Assembly (NCBI GenBank): GCA_028820035.1
Contig: JAPPKI010000513.1
Coordinates: 1-10,604, forward strand
Direction of reading: 5' to 3'
Source: a bacterium
GTDB taxonomy: Bacteria > Actinomycetota > Acidimicrobiia > Acidimicrobiales > Bin134
DNA length: 10,604 nucleotides
Each line of letters opens with the position of its first letter. Position 1 is the first letter of the stretch. Made by a program: the position numbers and the translations under genes. Below the pieces are notes generated by a model that did no database searches, was not told the origin of the DNA, and saw only the letters and a list, made by a program, of their open reading frames with translations. Positions 5,758-10,604 of the stretch are shown piece after piece.

Positions 5758-6576
5758 CTAACCCAGATATGCGTCGCGCACGGCCGAGTTGTTGCGGACT
5801 TCCTCGGGCGAGCCCTCGCCGATTACCTGGCCCAGGTTCAACACGGTGATCAGGTCGCACTGGGCCATCACAAAGGCCACGTCGTGCTCCACCAGCAGCA
5901 CCGAGCACTGGTCTTCAGACCGGATGGTCTGGATGATCTGGCCGAGCTGTTCGGCCTCCTCGTGCTCAATGCCGGAGGTGGGCTCGTCCAGCAGCAGCAG
6001 TTTGGGACGAGACACGATGGCTCGACCCAACTCCACCATGCGGGCTCGGGCGATAGGCAGCTCTCCCGCCGGGGTGTCTTTGATGTCGGTGAGGCCGCAC
6101 AATTCCAGCACTTGGTCTACTCGCTCACGCCGCTTCGCCTCGATGCGTCGGCGGGCGGGAAGAGCAATCAGGTCGGCGGTGATGCCGCCCCCACCCCCTT
6201 CCCATTCCAGGGCCGACAGCACGTTGTCGGCCACCGACAGCCATCCGAAAGGCTGCTGACGCTGGAAGGTCCGGCGGATACCCCGACGGGCCCGCCAGGT
6301 AGCCGGACGGCCGGTCAGCTCCTCGCCCTCCAAGCGGATAGAGCCGGCTGCCGGGGTATTCACGCCCGTGATGCTGTCGAACAGGGTGGTCTTACCCGCG
6401 CCGTTGGGTCCGATGAGACCCCTGACCTGGCCGGACGGCACCGACATAGACACGTTGTCCACCGCCACCACGCCACCGAAGCGAACCGTGACCCCTTCCA
6501 CGGCCAAGAGAGGCTGGCCCGACTCGGCGGGGCGATCGGCCACCGCAGTGGCCCCCTCAGTGCTCATCTCCGCCAC
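5758..6576 (-). CDS. livG: LivG-type ABC transporter ATP-binding protein
   Basis: A 272-residue ABC ATPase of the branched-chain amino acid importer class, acting at the inner face of the membrane. Walker A is GPNGAGKTT (56-64), the Q-loop glutamine is Q105 in RTFQRQQPF, Walker B is LLLLDEPTSG (183-192), and the switch histidine is H221 in LLVEHD. The C-terminus ends in AYLG, as LivG proteins do. The signature region, normally LSGGQ or LAYGQ, reads LPIARARMVELGRAI (163-177): the usual glycine is replaced, so ATPase contacts may be altered. The chosen start is GTG at 6574-6576, with GGAG four bases upstream; an ATG three codons later is possible but poorly spaced. No permease (LivH/M) or LivF gene is adjacent: dehydrogenase and SRPBCC genes flank it. 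It may work with the binding protein at 941-2206 and with membrane components encoded outside the window. Confidence 0.9.
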   Translation of the reverse strand: MAEMSTEGATAVADRPAESGQPLLAVEGVTVRFGGVVAVDNVSMSVPSGQVRGLIGPNGAGKTTLFDSITGVNTPAAGSIRLEGEELTGRPATWRARRGIRRTFQRQQPFGWLSVADNVLSALEWEGGGGGITADLIALPARRRIEAKRRERVDQVLELCGLTDIKDTPAGELPIARARMVELGRAIVSRPKLLLLDEPTSGIEHEEAEQLGQIIQTIRSEDQCSVLLVEHDVAFVMAQCDLITVLNLGQVIGEGSPEEVRNNSAVRDAYLG

Positions 6577-6580
6577 GCTA

Positions 6581-6584
6581 CTCC
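6581..6584 (-). promoter_or_regulatory. Ribosome binding site supporting the GTG start of the ABC ATPase
   Basis: GGAG on the minus strand ends four bases before the GTG at 6574-6576. The competing ATG at 6565-6567 would have its nearest usable purine run either directly adjacent or 13 bases away, so the GTG is preferred. Confidence 0.45.
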
Positions 6585-6634
6585 AGAGCAGACCGACACG
6601 ACCGGTTGAGCTGGCGGGTGGACGGGCCTGGGAT

Positions 6635-7615
6635 TCAGATGCCCAGGGCGGCGGCGATTCGGTTCCGGTGCCAGGCGGCGTCGCCCCAAGCGGCTGACAG
6701 GGCCCAGCCCCGCTTCATCCACAGATGCAGGTCGTATTCGAAGGTGTAGCCGATGGCGCCGTGGCACTGGAGGGCAGTGCGGGCGGCCAAGTCCACCGAT
6801 TCAGAGGCCAAAGCCTTGGCCAGCGACACATCCCGGCTGCGGTCGGGATCGCCGGCGGCGATGCACCAGGCGGCATGGCGGGCCGTAGGGCGGGCGAACT
6901 CGATCTTCAGGGCGGCGTTGGCCAGGTGGTGCTTGACCGCCTGGTAGCTGCCCACTGGCTTGCCGAACTGATAGCGCTGAGCCACGTACTCCACGGTGGC
7001 GTCCAACAAGTGCTGGGCTACGCCCACGCACTGGGCGGCAGCGGCCCCGGCGGCCCGGTCGAAGGCCAGCCCGGGATCGGCATCCAGCACCACCTCTTCA
7101 CCATCCACCTCGAACAGGCGACGGGACCAGTCAACCGACTGATGCTCGACCAGCGACGCTCCTGCTACCGGCACGGCCCGAACCTGGTCGCCGATGAGCA
7201 GCACCAAATCGCACGTCGCCGCCCCTACCGCATAACCCCCATCGGAGCCCGCGCCCAGGGTTGCCTCCCCTGCTACGGCCTGCTCCAACCAGGCTTCGGC
7301 AATGGAGCCGCCCGCCTCGGCCAGGGTGGGAATGCCCACAGCGGTGTGCTCCAGCAGGGGCTCGGGCAAAGCAGCCCGTCCGGCCTCCTCCAGAAGCAGC
7401 ACCAAGTCGGTCTCATCCATCCCCAATCCGCCAGCCGCCTCAGGGGCGGTCATGCCCACCACGCCCATCTCGGCCAGCGCTCCCCACAGGCCGTCGGTTC
7501 GGCCGGTGTCGTTCTCCCAGGCCGATCTCACCACCTCCGGCGGGCATTCGTTAGCCAAGAGGTCTCGCACCGCCTCTTGGAACATGATCTGGTCGTCGCT
7601 GAACGAGAAATCCAC
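6635..7615 (-). CDS. Short (beta) subunit of a FadE31-partner acyl-CoA dehydrogenase (FadE32/FadE33-like), pair B
   Basis: A 326-residue short acyl-CoA dehydrogenase. The N-terminus MDFSFSDDQ resembles the short gene of pair A, the middle domain lacks the EPxAGSD flavin motif, and the C-terminal domain keeps AQRYQFGKPVGSYQAVKHH (212-230) and QCHGAIGYTFEYDLHLW (283-299). It should form an alpha2beta2 enzyme with the gene immediately upstream, which ends two bases before the GTG start (7613-7615); GAGG at 7624-7627 is the ribosome site. In M. tuberculosis the FadE31 protein pairs with FadE32 and FadE33 in the degradation of open-chain products of steroid rings C and D; loss of FadE32 in Mycobacterium smegmatis causes build-up of 4-methyl-5-oxo-octanedioic acid. 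I cannot tell FadE32 from FadE33 by eye. A 58-base gap separates its TGA from the ATPase gene. Confidence 0.87.
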   Translation of the reverse strand: MDFSFSDDQIMFQEAVRDLLANECPPEVVRSAWENDTGRTDGLWGALAEMGVVGMTAPEAAGGLGMDETDLVLLLEEAGRAALPEPLLEHTAVGIPTLAEAGGSIAEAWLEQAVAGEATLGAGSDGGYAVGAATCDLVLLIGDQVRAVPVAGASLVEHQSVDWSRRLFEVDGEEVVLDADPGLAFDRAAGAAAAQCVGVAQHLLDATVEYVAQRYQFGKPVGSYQAVKHHLANAALKIEFARPTARHAAWCIAAGDPDRSRDVSLAKALASESVDLAARTALQCHGAIGYTFEYDLHLWMKRGWALSAAWGDAAWHRNRIAAALGI

Positions 7616-7617
7616 GT

Positions 7618-8760
7618 CTACCGCCTCGGGAGTCCCAGAACTCGTTCAGAGATGATGTTTCTCTGGATCTCGTTGGTGCCGGCGTAGATCGGACCAGACA
7701 GTGCGAACACATAGCCGTCCATCCACGAGCTGTCGGCCCGCTCCCCGTCGCGGCCCATCAGCCGCAGCGCGGTGGCATGCAGCTCCACATCCAGCTCCGA
7801 CCACAGCACCTTCATGAAGCTGGCCTCCGAGCCGATGGGAGCGCCGCCCCGCAGACGGGCCTCGGTGGCGTAGGTCTGCCAGCGGTAGGCCTGAGCTCCC
7901 ATCCAGGCGCTCACCACCTGATCCCGGCGGTTAAGGTCAGCGCCCTGGCTGTCGGCCAACTCCTGGTAGAGGCCCACCAGACGGTCGGCCGCGGCCATGA
8001 ATCGGCCCGGCGCCCTCAGGTTCAGGCCCCGCTCGCTGCCGGTGGTGGCCATGGCCACCGCCCAGCCTTCGCCCTCGCCGCCCAGCAGGTGGCGCTCGTG
8101 TACTCGGGCGCCGTCAAAGAACAGCTCGGCGAAACCAGGCTCGCCGTCTAGGCGGCCGATGGCCCTGGCCTCGAGCCCCTCGGTATCGGCCGGAACCAGC
8201 AGATAGCTCAATCCGGCGTGGCGCTCGGAGTCGGGATCGGTGCGCACCAAACAAAAGAACCAGTCGGCGAAAGCCCCCCGAGAACACCAGGTTTTCTGGC
8301 CGTCGATCACGAAATGCTCGCCGTCGCGCCGCGCCTTGGTCTTGATCCCGGCCAGGTCGGATCCGGCGTCGGGCTCCGACCACCCCTGGGCCCAGATCTC
8401 GTCGCCTCGGGCCATAGGCCGCAGAAAACGGTCCTGCTGCTCTGGGGTGCCAAATTCGAAGATGGTGGGGGCCAAAAGGCTCACCCCGTTGGACGAGACC
8501 CGTCCCGGTGCGCCCGATGCCCAATACTCCTCCTCGAAGACCAGCCACTCCACCAGCGACGCTTCCCGGCCGCCGTAGCGCTCGGGCCACGACACCACCG
8601 CCCACCCTGCGTCGAACAAGATGTGCTCCCACTCGCGGTGCTCCTCAAAACCCTCTGGGGTGTCCATGGAGGCCAGCGGCTCGGCGGGCACGTTCTCGGC
8701 CAACCAGGTGCGGGCCTCGTCCCGGAACTCCTCTTCCGTCGACGTGAACGACAGGTCCAT
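7618..8760 (-). CDS. fadE31: FadE31-type long (alpha) subunit of heteromeric acyl-CoA dehydrogenase, pair B
   Basis: A 380-residue acyl-CoA dehydrogenase resembling mycobacterial FadE31 throughout: LFDAGWAVVSWPERYGGR (48-65), EEEYWASGAPGRVSSNGVSL (76-95), WAQGWSEPDAGSDLAGI (123-139) for flavin binding, and a C-terminus with GPIYAGTNEIQRNIISERVL. E243 in the SERG motif occupies the helix-G catalytic-base position. The R-x-QFG and QxHGGxG motifs are absent and are supplied by the short gene downstream. The enzyme would desaturate a CoA ester from steroid ring C/D opening and transfer electrons to ETF. It starts with ATG at 8758-8760, 12 bases after the ipdC stop, without a recognisable Shine-Dalgarno sequence. 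Placement right behind ipdB-ipdC supports the assignment, since M. tuberculosis keeps these genes in the same KstR2-controlled region. The orthologue call rests on remembered sequence patterns, not alignment. Confidence 0.82.
   Translation of the reverse strand: MDLSFTSTEEEFRDEARTWLAENVPAEPLASMDTPEGFEEHREWEHILFDAGWAVVSWPERYGGREASLVEWLVFEEEYWASGAPGRVSSNGVSLLAPTIFEFGTPEQQDRFLRPMARGDEIWAQGWSEPDAGSDLAGIKTKARRDGEHFVIDGQKTWCSRGAFADWFFCLVRTDPDSERHAGLSYLLVPADTEGLEARAIGRLDGEPGFAELFFDGARVHERHLLGGEGEGWAVAMATTGSERGLNLRAPGRFMAAADRLVGLYQELADSQGADLNRRDQVVSAWMGAQAYRWQTYATEARLRGGAPIGSEASFMKVLWSELDVELHATALRLMGRDGERADSSWMDGYVFALSGPIYAGTNEIQRNIISERVLGLPRR
7624..7627 (-). promoter_or_regulatory. Ribosome binding site for the short subunit of pair B
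   Basis: GAGG on the minus strand lies eight bases before the GTG at 7613-7615, within the last codons of the long subunit. Spacer and position mirror the AAGGAG of pair A, although the match is weaker. Confidence 0.5.
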
Positions 8761-8772
8761 CAGCGCAGAACT

Positions 8773-9855
8773 CTAGGGATCGTTCGGTGTTGGGCCCGAA
8801 CCGGCCAGGCGGTCCAAGACCTCTACGGCTTCGGCGACGATGGAATCGATGATCTCCTGGCAACTGGGGAGGGCGTCGATATTGCCCACCACCTGCCCAG
8901 TCGGCAGGATGCCGACTTCGGGGTGGCCGTCCACCATGGCGGCCTTGGTCATCATGGGGGCGTTGGCCGCCATGGCCATCTGAGCCCAGGTGAGGTTGAG
9001 GCTGCGACGCATGGCCAGCCCCTCCGACAGCAATTGGCGGTAGCCCACCCCGGTAAGGGCTCTGAACTTCAGCGCATTGCGGGCCGCCCGGATGAACGAC
9101 AGGGGTCCCGAGCGCTCCAGCCGGGAGATCACACTGGTGTTGATCACCCGCTGGGGCACGCCGTCTACCGCGGTGGTCACTACCGTGCCGGTGAGCTTGG
9201 TGTCGAGATAGACGGCCTTCACGTGGTCGGGCACATCGCTGTCGGACGACAAGAGAAATCGGGTGCCCATGGCGACGCCGTCGGCCCCGAAGGCCAGGGC
9301 CGCGGCCACGGAGCGGCCGTCCACCATGCCGCCGGCGGCGATGACCGGGATGTCCACCGTGTCGATCACCGCGGGCAGCAGCAGCGTGGTGGCGATGGGA
9401 CCGGTGTGGCCTCCGCCCTCGGCCCCCTGGGCGATCACCGCGTCGACTCCCCAAGCGGCCACCTTCTCGGCGTGGCGGGGGGCGCCGATGGTGGGCACTA
9501 CCAGCACTCCGGCGTCCTTCAGTTTCTTGACGATGGCCTCGCCGGGAGCCTGGGCAAAGCTGGCCACCGGGATCTGCGCCGCAATGATGTGGTCAACCCG
9601 GCTGTCGATGTCAGCGGCGTCGGTGCGGAGGTTTACGCCAAAGGGCCGGTCGGTTGCCGCAGCCACCGCGTCGATGGTCTCCACCATCTGATCAAAGGTG
9701 AGCGGCGCGGCGGCAATGATGCCCAGGCCTCCGGCGTTGGAAGTGGCCGCAGTCAGCCGGGCTCCTGACACCCATCCCATTCCGGTTTGGACGATGGGGT
9801 ACTCCACCCCGAACAGCTGGCACACCTGGGTCTGGAGTCGGGGATCTACAGCCAT
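8773..9855 (-). CDS. ipdC: IpdC-like flavin oxidoreductase (nitronate monooxygenase fold), steroid ring C/D catabolism
   Basis: A 360-residue FMN-dependent TIM-barrel protein of the nitronate monooxygenase/2-nitropropane dioxygenase family. With residues counted from the chosen start, the first strand and loop are PIVQTGMGWVSGARL (from about 20), the FMN/active-site loop QGAEGGGHTG is at 143-152 with H150, and the phosphate-binding segments AAGGMVDGRS and GADGVAMGTRFL lie at about 173-201. The long matches GWVSGARL, GPIATTLLLP and the GILPTGQV...LPSCQEIIDSIV end are those of IpdC. IpdC is required for 5-OH-HIC-CoA processing and acts with IpdF and EchA20 to give COCHEA-CoA. ATG at 9853-9855, seven bases after the ipdB stop, is preferred over an in-frame GTG at 9888 because the family begins about there and the extra 11 residues are Pro/Ser/Glu-rich and overlap ipdB. 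Neither start has a good ribosome site. Confidence 0.87.
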   Translation of the reverse strand: MAVDPRLQTQVCQLFGVEYPIVQTGMGWVSGARLTAATSNAGGLGIIAAAPLTFDQMVETIDAVAAATDRPFGVNLRTDAADIDSRVDHIIAAQIPVASFAQAPGEAIVKKLKDAGVLVVPTIGAPRHAEKVAAWGVDAVIAQGAEGGGHTGPIATTLLLPAVIDTVDIPVIAAGGMVDGRSVAAALAFGADGVAMGTRFLLSSDSDVPDHVKAVYLDTKLTGTVVTTAVDGVPQRVINTSVISRLERSGPLSFIRAARNALKFRALTGVGYRQLLSEGLAMRRSLNLTWAQMAMAANAPMMTKAAMVDGHPEVGILPTGQVVGNIDALPSCQEIIDSIVAEAVEVLDRLAGSGPTPNDP

Positions 9856-9862
9856 CGGAGGC

Positions 9863-10604
9863 TCAGCGGAACTCGGCCTTTCGGGCACCGGCGGGGTCGA
9901 GCACCTCGCGGATCAGGTGAAGTTCCTCGTCGGTGGGCAGCCGAGTCTCGACTACGTCGTCGGTACCGGCTAGCTCGAACGCGGTGGCCTCTACCACTTG
10001 CTCCACAGTCACACCGGGGTGAAGCGAGGCGATCCTCATGCGGTTGTCGTCGGTCTGGAAATCGAACACCCCGAGGTTGGACACCACTCGGCGCACCTCG
10101 TGGAAGCGGTTGCTCGGCGAGCCGAGCGCCCGCATCCGGTCGTACCCCGGCCCCGACACCACGTCCACCGACGCCACGAACGAGCGGGTGGAGTGGTTGG
10201 GCACCCAATAGCTGGTGGTGTGGTTGACCAGGTTTCCCGGAGCGCCCCGCAAGCCGAGGAGCTGGGCCTTGGGCTGGCGGAAGTCGCCGATTGCGGCGAT
10301 GTTCTGGTTGCCCCACTGGTCGATCTGGCTGGCCCCCATCATCACATGGCGCTTGCCCGACCACACGATGTCGAACACGGTGCGGTAGGGCACCCACGAC
10401 TCCACCACCCTGGGGGCGTCAGGATCGCCCACCGGGAAGTCGTTGGCCGGCAGCACCGCCACCGTGTCGGTGTACACCAGGTCGGGCTCGAAGGTGGCCC
10501 GGGCCAGGCGACCGCCCACGATCGGCACGGTGCCGATGGGATTGCACAAGATCTCGCCGTCGCCCCGGAAGGCCTCGGCGCAGGCCACCACGCAGATCTC
10601 GTCG
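9863..10604 (-). CDS. ipdB: IpdB, beta subunit of the ring-C-cleaving COCHEA-CoA hydrolase (partial, 5' end outside)
   Basis: 246 residues are visible; the frame runs off the right edge and only a few N-terminal residues should be missing. The protein has the class I CoA-transferase beta-subunit fold, and its pattern is that of IpdB: EICVVACAEAFRGDGEI at the start, MGASQIDQWGNQNIAAIGD (89-107), GAPGNLVNHTTSYW (120-133), RRVVSNLGVFDF (171-182), SLHPGVT (193-199) and the TRLPTDEELHLIR tail. IpdA and IpdB form a complex that hydrolyses the last ring of the steroid nucleus in COCHEA-CoA instead of transferring CoA. An in-frame GTG at 10589-10591 is not the start, because similarity to the family continues upstream of it. 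ipdA should lie immediately beyond the window. The stop is TGA at 9863-9865, seven bases before ipdC. Confidence 0.88.
   Translation of the reverse strand, partial: DEICVVACAEAFRGDGEILCNPIGTVPIVGGRLARATFEPDLVYTDTVAVLPANDFPVGDPDAPRVVESWVPYRTVFDIVWSGKRHVMMGASQIDQWGNQNIAAIGDFRQPKAQLLGLRGAPGNLVNHTTSYWVPNHSTRSFVASVDVVSGPGYDRMRALGSPSNRFHEVRRVVSNLGVFDFQTDDNRMRIASLHPGVTVEQVVEATAFELAGTDDVVETRLPTDEELHLIREVLDPAGARKAEFR

Larger units (their letters stand above)
2224..10604 (-). other. Probable ten-gene operon (steroid C/D-ring and CoA-ester catabolism)
   Basis: Ten genes run in one direction from the right edge to a TAA at 2224-2226. The junctions, in transcription order, are 7, 12, 2, 58, 12, -4, -4, 21 and 2 bases, using the ATG start chosen for ipdC. 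Only the 58-base gap after the first short dehydrogenase gene (6577-6634) is large enough for an internal promoter, and no convincing -35/-10 pair or strong hairpin was seen in it. The main promoter must lie beyond the right edge. No CAAGnnCTTG-type palindrome, as bound by KstR2 in mycobacteria, was found in the gaps by eye. At the left end the stop is 17 bases from the stop of the converging binding-protein gene, with no clear terminator. Confidence 0.7.

Noticed and set aside
6725..7687. A 320-codon plus-strand open frame opposite the short subunit of pair B
   Set aside because: Low-complexity composition without motifs, fully antisense to a clear acyl-CoA dehydrogenase-family gene.
8218..9768. 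A 516-codon open frame on the plus strand, antisense to fadE31 and ipdC
   Set aside because: It lies wholly opposite two well-supported enzyme genes, its product is a His/Gly/Arg-rich string without family motifs, and such mirror frames are common in GC-rich DNA.
9856..9888. GTG at 9886-9888 as the ipdC start
   Set aside because: It would add 11 residues not typical of the family and overlap ipdB by 26 bases, whereas the ATG at 9853-9855 follows the ipdB stop closely and fits the known N-terminus.

Overview
The window comes from a GC-rich actinobacterium-like genome. Many starts are GTG or TTG and several genes have no Shine-Dalgarno match. The CoA-ester enzymes resemble those of mycobacteria and rhodococci. 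An uncultured, non-mycobacterial actinobacterium such as an Acidimicrobiia member fits, but this is inference because no rRNA or marker gene is present.

Left part (1-2206): the 3' end of a short-chain dehydrogenase on + converges on a SpoU/TrmH-type RNA 2'-O-methyltransferase on -, with a small hairpin at their junction. A 75-base divergent region with overlapping promoter candidates then leads to a branched-chain-amino-acid-type ABC substrate-binding lipoprotein on +. That gene ends 17 bases from the stop of the opposing gene array.

Right part (2224-10604): ten genes all on -, read right to left, with gaps of at most 58 bases. In transcription order they are: ipdB (5' end cut by the window edge); ipdC; a long FadE31-type acyl-CoA dehydrogenase and its short partner; a LivG-type ABC ATPase; an SRPBCC/START-like protein; a PaaI-type hotdog thioesterase; a low-molecular-weight phosphatase; and a second long/short acyl-CoA dehydrogenase pair. 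The SRPBCC, thioesterase and phosphatase genes are joined by GTGA and ATGA overlaps.

The ipdB-ipdC-fadE31-type block marks this as a locus for breakdown of steroid rings C and D (the HIP pathway, known from Mycobacterium tuberculosis and Rhodococcus). In that pathway IpdC acts with IpdF and EchA20 to convert 5-OH-HIC-CoA to COCHEA-CoA. IpdAB then hydrolyses ring C, and FadE31/32/33-type heteromeric dehydrogenases act on the open-chain CoA esters. IpdA and probably EchA20 should lie just beyond the right edge. What differs from the known clusters is that the same apparent transcript also carries a second heteromeric dehydrogenase pair, an ABC-importer ATPase, a thioesterase, a lipid-binding-type protein and a phosphatase. 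Together with the nearby binding protein this suggests a combined uptake and CoA-ester oxidation unit, which remains a hypothesis. No complete mobile element, tRNA, rRNA or CRISPR array was seen, and no intergenic stretch exceeds 300 bases.
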